Below, one piece after another: positions 9,554-19,975 of a stretch of 64,000 nt of DNA. The stretch's first letter is position 1, and each line of letters opens with the position of its first letter. Made by a program: the position numbers and the translations under genes. The notes beneath the pieces are model-generated. The model was not told the DNA's origin. It saw only the letters and a program-made list of their open reading frames with translations, and did no database searches. Location: assembly GCF_015595035.1 (NCBI RefSeq), contig NZ_JADNRN010000002.1, forward strand, positions 574,647 through 638,646. The letters are read 5' to 3'. The DNA is from Marinibium conchae (GTDB lineage: Bacteria; Pseudomonadota; Gammaproteobacteria; Enterobacterales; Alteromonadaceae).

Positions 9554-10140
9554 TAGCGATTCCCTCCTTGGGCCAAATCAGTTTCTTCATTAGGTGCAAC
9601 TTTCGGTGTGATTGAAAAGGTTAATTTAAAATCACTTACTGCGTTTGAGGTGCTTACGTCAGCCGTTATAGATGAAAGCACGCCGCTAGTAAAGACTTCT
9701 GAACGTTCTAAGTTGCGCATAAACGACGATAATCGATTGTTTGATTCGCTTATGCCAATGATTTCAATAGTATTGCCATTTCGCGACATTTTTTCAAATG
9801 ATACGCCGGCGGGCACAATTCGCGCTAGCTCGTCAAAAATGATTGGTGACACATTTTTACTAACCTGAAGTTGTTCGATAAGTGCCATTCGCTGCGCAAT
9901 TTGGCTTTTTGTGTCGCGTATATCTCTGATACGTTGAATCTGCCTATCAAGCACTTCGATTTGCTGGTTAAGGTAGTTATTTCTTGAATTTTGATTACGT
10001 ATTTGTTGCTCAATCACTTCGCTTAGCAGCCAGAAAACGGCAAGTACGACAAGTGATATAACAACAAGCGAGGCTACGTATTGTTTTTTGTGACGCTGAC
10101 GTTGTGCTTCACGCCAGGGTAATAGATTTACATGTGCCAT
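9553..10140 (-). CDS. pilN: Type IV pilus inner-membrane protein PilN
   Basis: 195 aa. The short cytoplasmic N-terminus has the PilM-binding signature INLLPWRE-type (VNLLPWREAQR, residues 4-14), followed by a TM helix (about 24-40), a coiled coil (41-85) and a periplasmic domain. It overlaps pilM by 13 bp. Forms the PilN/PilO heterodimer that connects cytoplasmic PilM to PilP and PilQ. Confidence 0.94.
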   Translation of the reverse strand: MAHVNLLPWREAQRQRHKKQYVASLVVISLVVLAVFWLLSEVIEQQIRNQNSRNNYLNQQIEVLDRQIQRIRDIRDTKSQIAQRMALIEQLQVSKNVSPIIFDELARIVPAGVSFEKMSRNGNTIEIIGISESNNRLSSFMRNLERSEVFTSGVLSSITADVSTSNAVSDFKLTFSITPKVAPNEETDLAQGGNR

Positions 10141-11192
10141 TGCGAATAACTCCTACTTGCAAGACCCATCGCAATTGCTAACTGAGGAGCATATTTGTTG
10201 AGCTTTTCAGCATCCACGCCATCACTCACAGTTAAATTGGAAAACGGGTTAAAGGCTTCGACTTCTATGCCTAGGTCCTTGGTTAAGTCTTCAACAATAC
10301 TTGGCAAAGAACCTGCTCCACCTGCTAGTAGAATTTTTTCAGGTTGTGCTTTGTGTGTTGTCGATACGTACATTTGTAAGGCACGCTGTATTTGTTGCTG
10401 CAGTGCCGACAGAAACATTGGTAATGTGTCGCGGAACCATGATTCTGGGGCTGTACCCTCGGCGATTTGACTCTCAACTTCTTGAATATCGAGAGTATGG
10501 ATAACAGCTAAATCTTGCACAAATTTGTTCATGCCAAAGTTGTGTTCTTTGCTGTATATCACCTCGCCATCTTCTACAAAACATACTTGCAGCAGACTTG
10601 CCCCTACGCTGATGCAGCATGTGGGTTTGTCTTTTCTGTGCGTTGCGAAATTCACAAGGGAGTTACCCAAGGCGTATCCTTCAATATCCATAACTTTCGG
10701 TTCAAACGGCGCTTCACGGACGAGGGTGATTCGACTATCAACCATGTCCTTGTGGGCAGCACTTAATAGTACTTCAACCTTACCCGAATGCAATTTACTT
10801 TCACCCAATTCTTCAAAATCGAGGTATACTTCTTCAAGTGGATAAGGGATTAAGCTATCAGCTTCGATTTCGATTTGGCTTTCCAGTTCGAAATCCGTCT
10901 GATTCGGATCCATGAAGACAACCTTTGACAAAACAGATGCGCCAGCAACGGCTATCGCGACATCCTTATTTTTTGTTTTTAGATTGTGTTTAATCTTCTT
11001 CAACGACTTACTTACTGCGTCGAAGTCTTTGATCTCGCGCTCGTTGAAGGCCGAGCCTGCGATTGGCTCGCAAGCGAAAGCATTTACTTTGGCGACAGAT
11101 CCACTAACATCTAGGCTAATAGCCTTGATATATTTTGTTCCGATGTCTAACCCGATAATACTTTGGGCTTTTTTCTTAAAAAGCGATTTCAT
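10128..11192 (-). CDS. pilM: Type IV pilus actin-like ATPase PilM
   Basis: 354 aa, the family length. Actin-fold phosphate loops are visible: IGLDIGTKYIKAI near residue 14 and LAGGAGSLPSI near 290. It binds the PilN N-terminus on the cytoplasmic side and helps organise the assembly motor. First gene of the operon; 139 bp separate it from the divergent mrcA, the common gammaproteobacterial arrangement. Confidence 0.95.
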   Translation of the reverse strand: MKSLFKKKAQSIIGLDIGTKYIKAISLDVSGSVAKVNAFACEPIAGSAFNEREIKDFDAVSKSLKKIKHNLKTKNKDVAIAVAGASVLSKVVFMDPNQTDFELESQIEIEADSLIPYPLEEVYLDFEELGESKLHSGKVEVLLSAAHKDMVDSRITLVREAPFEPKVMDIEGYALGNSLVNFATHRKDKPTCCISVGASLLQVCFVEDGEVIYSKEHNFGMNKFVQDLAVIHTLDIQEVESQIAEGTAPESWFRDTLPMFLSALQQQIQRALQMYVSTTHKAQPEKILLAGGAGSLPSIVEDLTKDLGIEVEAFNPFSNLTVSDGVDAEKLNKYAPQLAIAMGLASRSYSQWHM

Positions 11193-11331
11193 TCAATAGT
11201 AGCTCTGCGTAAGTTCTAGTATCATAGTTACAAATAATACTGATTTTTTAAACCCGTATGGTTCTGTTAACGACACCTAAGTATAAAAATTGAGTATTTT
11301 ACCTGAAAATAACCAATGTGAAAAATAAACC

Positions 11332-14061
11332 GTGAAGTTAATCAAGACACTCATATTACTGACCATAGTCGGATTCATTCTAACTGTTTTTAGCATCATA
11401 GGTATGTATTTTTATCTCAAACCGGAACTTCCTAGTGTGGAAGTGCTTCAAGAGGTAAAATTTCAGACCCCTATGAGGATTTTTACCAAAGACGGTAAAC
11501 TGATATCCCAATATGGTGTAAAACGAAGGATACCAGTTTCTCTCGACGATGTCCCCGAAACCTTAGTTCAGGCATTAATTGCCACTGAAGATAGTCGATT
11601 TTATGACCACATAGGCGTTGATCCTATTGGTGTCGCACGTGCCTTCATTAACCTAATTGTCACGGGTGAAAAGGGCCAGGGGGCTAGTACATTAACTATG
11701 CAAATGGCTCGAGGCTTCTTTTTAACGAGAGAGAAAAAGTTTAGTCGCAAAATTCGAGAGCTCTTCATTGCCTTGCATATGGAGCAAGAATTAACGAAAG
11801 AACAGATACTTGAGTTATATCTTAACAAGGTAGAATTGGGTCATCGTGCTTTTGGTTTTGGTGCGGCTGCTCAGGTTTACTACGGTAAGAACCTTAATGA
11901 GCTAAATTTAGCCCAGATTGCCACCCTCGCTGGGCTTCCACAAGCACCGTCTACACTTAACCCAATTAGTCGCCCCGAACGGTCAAAAGAGCGCCGACGT
12001 ATAGTGCTATTGCGTATGCTTGATGAAGGCTATATTACGCGGCAACAGTTCGATGAAGCTTCACAAGCGCCAGTTTCTGCTAAAAAGCATGGTGCTGAAC
12101 TAGCACTTGATGCTCCCTATCTAGCTGACCTTATCTATAATGAAATGGTTGAGCTCTATGGTAAAGATATTGCAGAAACTAGCGGTTTTAATGTTTATGC
12201 AACGGCCACATATAAGATACAAAAAGCAGCGCAAGAAGCGGTTGTACAAAATCTCCATGACTATGACGAACGCCACGGTTTTCGCGGCCCGCTAGCGCAA
12301 CTTTGGCAAGCTCTTCCGGCCTTAACAGAACTCACGATTGAGGCTGAGCAAAACAGCACAGATGCGGCTATCGGCGATGCTTTCTTGATTAATCAACAGC
12401 TTGACTTGGTAACCCGAGATGAGCGCGAAAACCCTGATGCTTGGCCACTTGAAAAGATAACTGCCTACTTGGATAGTGTTGAAGAAATTTCACCTTTAGT
12501 ACCTGCCGTGGTGTTAAAGGTACACAGAAAAAGCGCTGATGTAGTAAATGCTGAGGGTGAACAAATTGAACTTCCATGGGAAGGGTTGGATTGGGCAAGA
12601 GCTTATATCGACGACCACACTCAAGGCGAAGACCCTAAATTTGCGCCTGATATTCTTCAAGAAGGTATGCTGGTGTATATCCGAAAGAATGTCGAAAAAG
12701 ACCTGTGGCAACTCAGTCAGTTCCCAAGTGCCACGGGAGCATTGGTTGCTTTAAATCCGAAAGACGGCTCTGTTCAAGCTGTTGTAGGAGGGTATAGCTT
12801 CTATCACAGCCAATTCAATCGAGCGACGCAGGCAGAGCGACAAGTAGGCTCTAACATCAAACCTTTTGTTTATTCTGCGGCTATTGATAATGGTTACAAT
12901 CTCGCCAGTATCATTAATGATGCTCCTATAAATCAATGGGATGCGACATCAGGTGTAGCATGGCGACCACAAAACTCTCCGGCCATTTACGACGGCCCGA
13001 TACGTATGCGCGTTGCACTTGGAAAGTCGAAAAACGTCGTGTCTGTTCGATTATTGCGGGGTGTCGGCCTCGACAATACAATTGACTATCTCACCCGTTT
13101 CGGCTTCGACAAAGACGACATCCCACGCGACGAAACTCTTTCTTTAGGTTCAGGCTCGCATACACCACTTGAACTTGTTACAGGCATTGCAAGCTTTGCA
13201 AATGGAGGCTTTGCGGTTCAGCCATATTTCATTGATAGGATAGAAACAGATTTAGGAGAGTTAATTTGGCAGGCTGATCCACTCTACGCCTGTGACCCCT
13301 GTGAACAAAGGTCGGACACAGCGAATGTTGAGCAGAACGATGATATCACTTCAACAAACGAGCAAGATATTGAAGCAATGCTCGCTGCTGAGTTTGGTCA
13401 AGCTAACGATGTTGAAGGCGAGAGTAAAGAAAAAGTGATGCGCTCAGCGGAGCGGGTTATTAGTAAGCAAACAGCTTTTCTGGTGTCGGAAATGATGCGA
13501 ACAGCAGTGAGAGCAAATGGGAACTGGAATAACAAAACTTATTGGCTTGGAACGGGCTGGCGTGCCAGAAACATCCTTCAACGAGAGGATATTGGCGGTA
13601 AAACCGGCACCACCAATGATTCTAAGGATACTTGGTTCAGCGGTTTTGCTGGCGACTTGGTGGCAACCTCGTGGGTTGGCTTCGACGACAACTCTCGCGA
13701 ATTAGGACGGGCTTCACGTAATCAAAATATCATTAATAGAAACCCAGAAAAATTTAATTGGATAGGTAATGGAATGATTGGCGTGGAAGACGGAGCAAAG
13801 AGTGCTCAGCCAGCATGGATTCGATTTATGCAAGCGGCGCTTGTTGATTCGCCGGAGGCCGTGAAAGTCATTCCTGAAAACATTGTGCGTGTTCGAATTG
13901 ATAGAAAAACGGGTAAGCTGACACGTCGTACGGATCACACTGCAATGTTCGAGTATTTTAAAGTTGGCACTGAGCCTACCACTTATGTAGTGGACGATGA
14001 GTTATCATTACCTTTAGATGAAGATAAAGAAGAACAGCCTGAAATTGAAAATATCTTTTAA
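11332..14061 (+). CDS. mrcA: Penicillin-binding protein 1A (bifunctional)
   Basis: 909 aa, somewhat longer than the E. coli protein of about 850. The start is GTG; the next ATG (residue 25) would remove most of the TM anchor (about 5-28), so GTG is preferred although no strong Shine-Dalgarno is seen. Glycosyltransferase-51 motifs: ATEDSRFYDH with catalytic Glu86, then GASTLTMQMAR. Transpeptidase motifs: SNIK (Ser507), SKN, and KTGTT (757-761). An OB-like insert lies between the two domains. It polymerises and cross-links peptidoglycan. Divergent from pilM. Confidence 0.96.
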   Translation: MKLIKTLILLTIVGFILTVFSIIGMYFYLKPELPSVEVLQEVKFQTPMRIFTKDGKLISQYGVKRRIPVSLDDVPETLVQALIATEDSRFYDHIGVDPIGVARAFINLIVTGEKGQGASTLTMQMARGFFLTREKKFSRKIRELFIALHMEQELTKEQILELYLNKVELGHRAFGFGAAAQVYYGKNLNELNLAQIATLAGLPQAPSTLNPISRPERSKERRRIVLLRMLDEGYITRQQFDEASQAPVSAKKHGAELALDAPYLADLIYNEMVELYGKDIAETSGFNVYATATYKIQKAAQEAVVQNLHDYDERHGFRGPLAQLWQALPALTELTIEAEQNSTDAAIGDAFLINQQLDLVTRDERENPDAWPLEKITAYLDSVEEISPLVPAVVLKVHRKSADVVNAEGEQIELPWEGLDWARAYIDDHTQGEDPKFAPDILQEGMLVYIRKNVEKDLWQLSQFPSATGALVALNPKDGSVQAVVGGYSFYHSQFNRATQAERQVGSNIKPFVYSAAIDNGYNLASIINDAPINQWDATSGVAWRPQNSPAIYDGPIRMRVALGKSKNVVSVRLLRGVGLDNTIDYLTRFGFDKDDIPRDETLSLGSGSHTPLELVTGIASFANGGFAVQPYFIDRIETDLGELIWQADPLYACDPCEQRSDTANVEQNDDITSTNEQDIEAMLAAEFGQANDVEGESKEKVMRSAERVISKQTAFLVSEMMRTAVRANGNWNNKTYWLGTGWRARNILQREDIGGKTGTTNDSKDTWFSGFAGDLVATSWVGFDDNSRELGRASRNQNIINRNPEKFNWIGNGMIGVEDGAKSAQPAWIRFMQAALVDSPEAVKVIPENIVRVRIDRKTGKLTRRTDHTAMFEYFKVGTEPTTYVVDDELSLPLDEDKEEQPEIENIF

Positions 14062-14128
14062 TTAATTTCTGGCTGTTTACAAAAAAACAACAATAATCAT
14101 TATGATACGGCACAAAGAGAATTAACGA

Positions 14129-15823
14129 ATGAGTGACAATAGTCAGCATAATCATCTTTACATCCCGCATGCAGGGCCTTCCTTGTTGGAAACGCCATTA
14201 CTTAATAAAGGTAGTGCTTTCACAGAAAAAGAGCGTAAGAACTTTAACCTGCTGGGCTTATTGCCGCCTCGCTATGAGAGTATTGAAGAACAAGTTTCCC
14301 GTGCATACAAACAATATAAGAGTTTTGAGAATCCCTTAAATAAACATATTTATTTGAGGGCGATACAAGACAATAACGAAACCTTGTTTTATCGCTTATT
14401 ACAGGCTCACATCGAAGAAATGATGCCAATCATCTATACACCAACTGTAGGTGACGCTTGTGAGAGTTTTTCTGATATTTATCGTTCGTCACGTGGGCTT
14501 TTTATTAGCTATGAGGAGCGTCATTTAATGGATGATATTCTCCGCAACGCTACCAAACGCAAAGTAAAAGTGATTGTTGTAACAGATGGAGAGCGCATAC
14601 TAGGCCTTGGCGATCAAGGCATTGGTGGTATGGGGATCCCAATCGGTAAGTTAAGTTTGTACACAGCGTGCGGTGGTATCAGTCCAGCCTATACTCTGCC
14701 GGTGATGCTAGACGTTGGCACTAATAATCCCAAGCTGTTGAACGACCCAATGTATATGGGGGCACGACACGAACGTATTAACCAAGAACAGTATGATGAA
14801 TTTTTAGATATGTTTATTCATGCCGTTCAACGCAGATGGCCGGAAATCATGATTCAGTTCGAAGATTTTGCGCAACCAAATGCAATGCCACTTCTGCAGC
14901 GCTACAGAAATGAAGTGTGTTGTTTTAATGACGATATTCAAGGCACTGCGGCCGTGACACTTGGCACTATTTTGGCAGCTTGTCGTGTTCGTGGTGCAAA
15001 ATTATCGGAAATGAAAGTCGTGTTTGTGGGAGCAGGATCGGCTGGATGTGGCATTGCCGAGATGCTTATTCAACAAATGGTATTCGAAGGTTTGTCGGAT
15101 ATAGAAGCTCGCGCTCAGGTATTTATGATTGATCGCTTTGGTTTAGTCACCGAGGGAATGGAAGGTTTGCGTGATTTTCAGCAAGCACTACAACAACCTA
15201 ATGCTAGGCTACAAGATTGGACTTATAGCGGCGAATACGCTTCACTTCTCGATGTTGTTAACTGTGCGAGGCCCGACGTATTGATTGGCGTATCGGGGCA
15301 ACCTGGTTTGTTTACAGAACAAGTCATAAGCGCAATGGCCCAGCACAGCGAGAAACCTATTATTTTCCCGTTAAGTAATCCATCTAGACAGGTTGAAGCA
15401 CGTCCTGAACAAGTAATTGAATGGACTGACGGCAATGTAGTTATCGCCACAGGAAGCCCTTTTAAACCGGTTGAATATAAAGAAAGGATATTTCCTATCG
15501 CGCAGTGCAATAACAGTTATATCTTCCCCGGAATTGGTTTGGGTGTCATTGCAGCTAAAGCGCGTTTAGTCAGCGATGAGATGTTAATGGCAGCAAGTAA
15601 TGCACTAGCAGACGCTTCGCCTATGGTTAATGACCCGAAAGGCGAATTGCTGCCACCGCTTACCCAAATTGGTAGTCTGAGTCGTAAGATAGCATTCGCG
15701 GTGGCTAAAGTTGCCATGGACCAAGAGCTCGCACTAAGACTTCCAGATGAGGTCCTCGAGCAGAAAATTGAAAGTAATTTCTGGAAAGCTGAATATCGGC
15801 CTTACAAAAGGGTCAGTATCTAA
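14129..15823 (+). CDS. maeA: NAD-dependent malic enzyme
   Basis: 564 aa, like E. coli MaeA/SfcA. Oxidatively decarboxylates malate to pyruvate. Visible: the malic N-terminal domain with YTPTVGDAC, the Lys/Asp active-site region through [16 protein letters not shown], the metal-binding FEDFAQPNA and [12 protein letters not shown], and the Rossmann fold [15 protein letters not shown]. It is read away from mrcA and converges on argA; a hairpin lies between the two stop codons. Confidence 0.95.
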   Translation: MSDNSQHNHLYIPHAGPSLLETPLLNKGSAFTEKERKNFNLLGLLPPRYESIEEQVSRAYKQYKSFENPLNKHIYLRAIQDNNETLFYRLLQAHIEEMMPIIYTPTVGDACESFSDIYRSSRGLFISYEERHLMDDILRNATKRKVKVIVVTDGERILGLGDQGIGGMGIPIGKLSLYTACGGISPAYTLPVMLDVGTNNPKLLNDPMYMGARHERINQEQYDEFLDMFIHAVQRRWPEIMIQFEDFAQPNAMPLLQRYRNEVCCFNDDIQGTAAVTLGTILAACRVRGAKLSEMKVVFVGAGSAGCGIAEMLIQQMVFEGLSDIEARAQVFMIDRFGLVTEGMEGLRDFQQALQQPNARLQDWTYSGEYASLLDVVNCARPDVLIGVSGQPGLFTEQVISAMAQHSEKPIIFPLSNPSRQVEARPEQVIEWTDGNVVIATGSPFKPVEYKERIFPIAQCNNSYIFPGIGLGVIAAKARLVSDEMLMAASNALADASPMVNDPKGELLPPLTQIGSLSRKIAFAVAKVAMDQELALRLPDEVLEQKIESNFWKAEYRPYKRVSI

Positions 15824-15833
15824 GTTGACAGCA

Positions 15834-15873
15834 ATGCTATCTTTGTTCGCTAACTAGGGAACAGAGATAGCAT
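15834..15873. terminator. Bidirectional hairpin between maeA and argA
   Basis: 15-bp inverted repeat with one G-U pair (15834-15848 and 15859-15873), loop of 10 bases. It spans the end of maeA and the stop codon of argA, which are convergent. There is no T-run on either side, so it is a probable 3'-end/stability structure rather than a textbook intrinsic terminator. Confidence 0.6.
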
Positions 15874-17169
15874 GTACACTTTACTATTGCGGGTGAAGTT
15901 GTACATTTCTTTTTTGCCCGCAGGTAGTTTATCAATCGTTGTTCCTTCGAAACCCTGTTCTAGGAACCAATGGCCGGTTACGGTAGTTAGCACAAATAGT
16001 CTATCGAGACCACTCAATATTGCCTTTTTACGAATTTCATCCAGTAGACGTTCGCCTCGGTTTGCACCGCGATAGTCATGATGGGTTGCCACACAGGCCA
16101 GCTCCCCACAGCCATCGTCAGGGTACAAATAGAGTGCTGCACAAGCGATGATCATTCCATCTCGCACTATTACGGTAAATTTATCTATTTCACTTTCCAG
16201 TCGCTCGCGTGACCGTTTTACCAAGGCACCACTTTCTTCCAGTGGCTTAATTAACCGTAAAATGCCACCAACATCGTCGATCGTCGCCGTTCTAAGCTGT
16301 TCATAGTGATTTTGCAAAACCAAAGAACCTGCACCGTCGCGGGTGAAGAGTTCTTTCAGCAAAACACCATCGGTGTGGTAGTTAACGCAGTGTGCACGCT
16401 GAACACCAGCCTCAACTGACGCAATCATGGCGGTAATACAAGTTTCTTCTGCATCGATATTATTGAGTGCACGTTGTTTTTTGAGCGTATTAAGCTCAGT
16501 AGTTCGAAGCAGTTTACCTTGTTTGTTGAAAATTCCGTCTTTTTCCGAGAGCGTGATAATTTTATCAGCCTTTAAGGCGATTGCAGCCTTAGTGGCTACA
16601 TCTTCATGGGATAAGTTAAATACCTCACCGGTGGGGGAATATCCCATGGGCGACAATAAAACAATAGAGCCGTCATCTAAATGATCGTTAAGGCCTTGCA
16701 CATCAACTCGTCGCACTAGCCCTGTGTTCTCGAAGTCGATACCATTTTTGATGCCGTAAGGTTTAGCTACCACCAAGTTGCCAGAACACACTCGAATTTG
16801 CGAGCCATGCATTGGGGAGTTGGGCAAGCCCATTGTTAACAGTGCCTCAATTTGACTACGCAAGCTGCCTGCAGCATCTTTTACACACTCTAAAGTGTCT
16901 TTATCGGTGATTCTGATCCCGTTTTCAAAATGAGATACTTTTGAGCGAAAAGCCAGTCGTTTTTCTATCTGTGGGCGAGCACCATGGACTAAGACTAATT
17001 TCACGCCCAAACTATTCAGCAAGGCTATATCCTGAATGATCTTCGGAAAATTCGGGTCTTCAATTGTTTCACCGCCGAACATGATCACAAAAGTTTTACC
17101 TCGGTGGGCATTGATATAAGGGGCTGAGCTTCTAAAAAGCCTAATGCCTTCGGAATCAGAAAGTGCCAT
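15850..17169 (-). CDS. argA: N-acetylglutamate synthase (classical ArgA)
   Basis: 439 aa from the ATG at 17169, which has GAGG six bases upstream; an in-frame ATG four codons earlier (17181) is the alternative. The N-terminal amino-acid-kinase-like domain (about 1-280, binds arginine for feedback inhibition) is followed by a GNAT acetyltransferase domain (about 290-435). It makes N-acetylglutamate from glutamate and acetyl-CoA, the first step of arginine synthesis. It follows argH by 99 bp and is a separate gene, unlike the argH-argA fusions known from vibrios and relatives. Confidence 0.94.
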   Translation of the reverse strand: MALSDSEGIRLFRSSAPYINAHRGKTFVIMFGGETIEDPNFPKIIQDIALLNSLGVKLVLVHGARPQIEKRLAFRSKVSHFENGIRITDKDTLECVKDAAGSLRSQIEALLTMGLPNSPMHGSQIRVCSGNLVVAKPYGIKNGIDFENTGLVRRVDVQGLNDHLDDGSIVLLSPMGYSPTGEVFNLSHEDVATKAAIALKADKIITLSEKDGIFNKQGKLLRTTELNTLKKQRALNNIDAEETCITAMIASVEAGVQRAHCVNYHTDGVLLKELFTRDGAGSLVLQNHYEQLRTATIDDVGGILRLIKPLEESGALVKRSRERLESEIDKFTVIVRDGMIIACAALYLYPDDGCGELACVATHHDYRGANRGERLLDEIRKKAILSGLDRLFVLTTVTGHWFLEQGFEGTTIDKLPAGKKEMYNFTRNSKVYMLSLFPS

Positions 17170-17268
17170 GGCTTGCCTCATTCATCACGTTAACTAACGC
17201 GCTAAGATTCAGTAAAAGTAAAAATGTCATCGCAGAAAATTGCCGCATGAGCATATTAAGTGCCTTGT

Positions 17269-18651
17269 TTAAATGACCTTGTCCAATCGTTCTAATTCAA
17301 CATAGAGCGCTCTTGTTACCAATTCTTTATTGGTGCCGCCGAGAATGTTTCTTTTGTTCAATACGGCCTCAAGTTCTAGAACTGGGTAGACATCGTCGTC
17401 GATTTCAGCGTGCACGGCTTTTAAGTCGCTTATACTTAAGTCTTCTAAGGCCTTATTCATCGAGATAGCTTTGACCACTGCTTGGCCAGCAATATCGTGA
17501 GCGGTTCTAAATGGAATACCTTTCTCGACAAGATAATCAGCAAGCTCGGTGGCATTGGCATAGCCTTGTTGAGCTGCTAAACGACACCTTTCTTCATTCA
17601 ATGAAAGGCTATCTAAGACCTCAACAGCGATACATAGGCAAATATGCCATTGATTAACACTATCGATAGCGCCTTCTTTGTCTTCCTGCATATCCTTGTT
17701 GTATGCAAGCGGAAGGCCTTTCATAGTAACTAGCAATGCTTGCAAGTTACCAAATACTCGGCCACATTTTCCGCGCATCAGCTCGAGGGCATCCGGATTT
17801 TTCTTTTGCGGCATAAGAGAAGAGCCAGAGGTAACGGAGTCACCAAGCTGCAAAAAGCCAGCCTCACCACTATTATAAAAAATCAAATCTTCAGCCATAC
17901 GCGAAAGGTGCATCATACTAGTACTGGCATTGAATAAGAGCTCAAGCACGAAGTCGCGGTCTGAAACAGCATCAAGGCTATTTAAACAAGGTGAATCGAA
18001 ACCAAGTTCACTTGCTATTTCGTAGCGGTCTACGGGAAAAGTTGTTCCGGCTAAAGCTCCGCTCCCGAGAGGACATTGGTTAAGACGCTTTTGCAAGTCG
18101 TCAATGCGGCTAATATCACGCTTAAACATTTCTACGTAGGCCAAGCACCAGTGCGCAAAGTAAACTGGTTGAGCACGCTGGAGGTGGGTATAGCCAGGAA
18201 TAATTGCGCCGTCATGACGGGCTGCCACTTTTAGCAGGGCCTTGATAACACTGCTACAATCACTTCGAATGGAATCGAGATGTGACCGACACCATAAACG
18301 AAAGTCAGTTGCGACTTGATCGTTTCTGCTTCGACCTGTATGAAGTTTGCGCCCAATATCGCCTAACTCCTGAGTAAGTGCCGCTTCTACAAAACTGTGA
18401 ATATCTTCCTCAGGCGAAGCACTGAAATCGAGTTCTCCGTTCTCGGCTTGTGACTTTAACTTTGTTAAGCAGCTCTCTAGTTGCTGCTGCTCGTCATTGC
18501 TTAGCACCCCAGCCTTACATAGTGCACGAGACCAAACGATAGAGCCCCACATATCTTCCGCAGCCATTACATAATCGAACGGCAGAGAGTCATTTACCTG
18601 CTTAAACATATCACTGCTTCCAGCTTGGAAGCGTCCACCCCATAATGCCAT
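17269..18651 (-). CDS. argH: Argininosuccinate lyase
   Basis: 460 aa, the normal unfused ArgH length (no acetyltransferase extension). The fumarase-superfamily signature GSSLMPQKKNPD is visible, as are HTGRSRNDQVATD and THLQRAQP. It splits argininosuccinate into arginine and fumarate. The ATG at 18651 has AAGGAA upstream, and only 10 bp separate it from argG. Confidence 0.96.
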   Translation of the reverse strand: MALWGGRFQAGSSDMFKQVNDSLPFDYVMAAEDMWGSIVWSRALCKAGVLSNDEQQQLESCLTKLKSQAENGELDFSASPEEDIHSFVEAALTQELGDIGRKLHTGRSRNDQVATDFRLWCRSHLDSIRSDCSSVIKALLKVAARHDGAIIPGYTHLQRAQPVYFAHWCLAYVEMFKRDISRIDDLQKRLNQCPLGSGALAGTTFPVDRYEIASELGFDSPCLNSLDAVSDRDFVLELLFNASTSMMHLSRMAEDLIFYNSGEAGFLQLGDSVTSGSSLMPQKKNPDALELMRGKCGRVFGNLQALLVTMKGLPLAYNKDMQEDKEGAIDSVNQWHICLCIAVEVLDSLSLNEERCRLAAQQGYANATELADYLVEKGIPFRTAHDIAGQAVVKAISMNKALEDLSISDLKAVHAEIDDDVYPVLELEAVLNKRNILGGTNKELVTRALYVELERLDKVI

Positions 18652-18661
18652 TGTCTTTTCC

Positions 18662-19885
18662 TTAACCTTGTTCTTTTAGTGCTTTGATTCTGCTCGATAA
18701 GCTGAACAAACGGATGAAGCCTTCTGCATGACTTTGGTTGTATACATCGTCTGCGCCAAAAGTAGCAAAGTCTTCTGAATATAGGCTGTTAGGCGATTTG
18801 CGTTGCACGACAGTGGCTTGCCCTTTATAAAGTTTTACGACAATTTCGCCAGTTACTAATTTGGCAAAGCTTTCCGCGCCTGCTAGCAAGGCATCATTTA
18901 AAGCGGTAAACCAACGGCCGTCGTACATTACGTGAGAGAACTCTAAGCCTAGCTGCTCTCGATATTTAAGTGCAGACTTGTCCAGCACTAAGCATTCTAG
19001 TGCTTTGTATGCCTTCATCAGCACAGTTCCGCCAGGTGTTTCGTAGCAACCACGCGATTTCATGCCAACAAGACGATTCTCCACGATATCAATACGACCT
19101 ACGCCATGAGGTGCCGCAAGTTGATTAAGTTCTACAAGTGCTTTGTATGGCGAAAGTGCCTGACCGTTCACATGAGTGAGTCGACCTTCATCGAACGCTA
19201 AGGTAATGTGTTCCGGCTTGTCGGGGGCATCTTCTGGATCGGTTGTCATGGTCCACACTTGTTTGCTCGGCTCACACCAAGGGTCCTCAAGTTCACCACC
19301 TTCATGCGAAATATGCCACGCATTTGCATCACGGCTATATATTTTCGTCGCCGACGCCGTCGTTGCAATGTTGCGGCTAGCAAGATAATCAAGTAAATCT
19401 TCGCGCGAGACCATGTCCCATTCGCGCCAAGGTGCAATCACTTGGAGATCTGGTGCTAGGGCTGCAAACGCACCTTCAAATCTCACTTGATCGTTTCCTT
19501 TACCCGTACAGCCATGACTCAGTGCGTCTGCGCCAACTTTGCGGGCAACTTCAACCTGCGCCTTCGCAATTACTGGGCGAGCCATTGAGGTACCCAATAA
19601 ATATTCACCTTCGTAAACAGCGCCAGTGGTTATAGTTGGGTAGATAAAGTCGCGAACAAACTCTTCTTTCAAGTCGACGATATGACACTCGCTTGCACCA
19701 GACGCTATGGCTTTATCATGCAAACCTTCAAGCTCTTCATCACCTTGGCCAACATCGGCAGCAAAAGCGACGACTTCACAATTGTAGTTTTCTTTTAGCC
19801 AAGGCATGATTGCCGAGGTATCTAATCCACCAGAGTAGGCTAATACTACTTTCTTAATTTGGTTTTTATTTTCTGTTAAGGCCAT
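18662..19885 (-). CDS. argG: Argininosuccinate synthase
   Basis: 407 aa. The PP-loop ATP pyrophosphatase motif AYSGGLDTS is at about residues 14-22, with [13 protein letters not shown] further on, both diagnostic of ArgG. Joins citrulline and aspartate with ATP. Good ribosome-binding site (AAGGAAAAG) before the ATG. A 9-bp hairpin lies in the 90-bp gap upstream of it. Confidence 0.96.
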   Translation of the reverse strand: MALTENKNQIKKVVLAYSGGLDTSAIMPWLKENYNCEVVAFAADVGQGDEELEGLHDKAIASGASECHIVDLKEEFVRDFIYPTITTGAVYEGEYLLGTSMARPVIAKAQVEVARKVGADALSHGCTGKGNDQVRFEGAFAALAPDLQVIAPWREWDMVSREDLLDYLASRNIATTASATKIYSRDANAWHISHEGGELEDPWCEPSKQVWTMTTDPEDAPDKPEHITLAFDEGRLTHVNGQALSPYKALVELNQLAAPHGVGRIDIVENRLVGMKSRGCYETPGGTVLMKAYKALECLVLDKSALKYREQLGLEFSHVMYDGRWFTALNDALLAGAESFAKLVTGEIVVKLYKGQATVVQRKSPNSLYSEDFATFGADDVYNQSHAEGFIRLFSLSSRIKALKEQG

Positions 19886-19900
19886 TACTTTTCCTTTTCT

Positions 19901-19927
19901 GAACTGCGAATATTTATCTCGCAGTTC
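19901..19927. repeat. Inverted repeat in the argF-argG gap
   Basis: Perfect 9-bp arms GAACTGCGA / TCGCAGTTC separated by 9 AT-rich bases, between the argF stop and the argG ribosome-binding site. No T-run follows on the minus strand, so it is not a terminator for the operon. It could mark RNA processing or set expression of the distal genes. Confidence 0.5.
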
Positions 19928-19975
19928 TGTTTGATTTTAAAGTGTTGCTAATAAACTGGGATATGTTAATGCAGT

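Noticed and set aside
13020-13027. Short low-level inverted repeats inside mrcA and other coding regions
   Set aside because: They follow codon choice and are not conserved structures that I can support.
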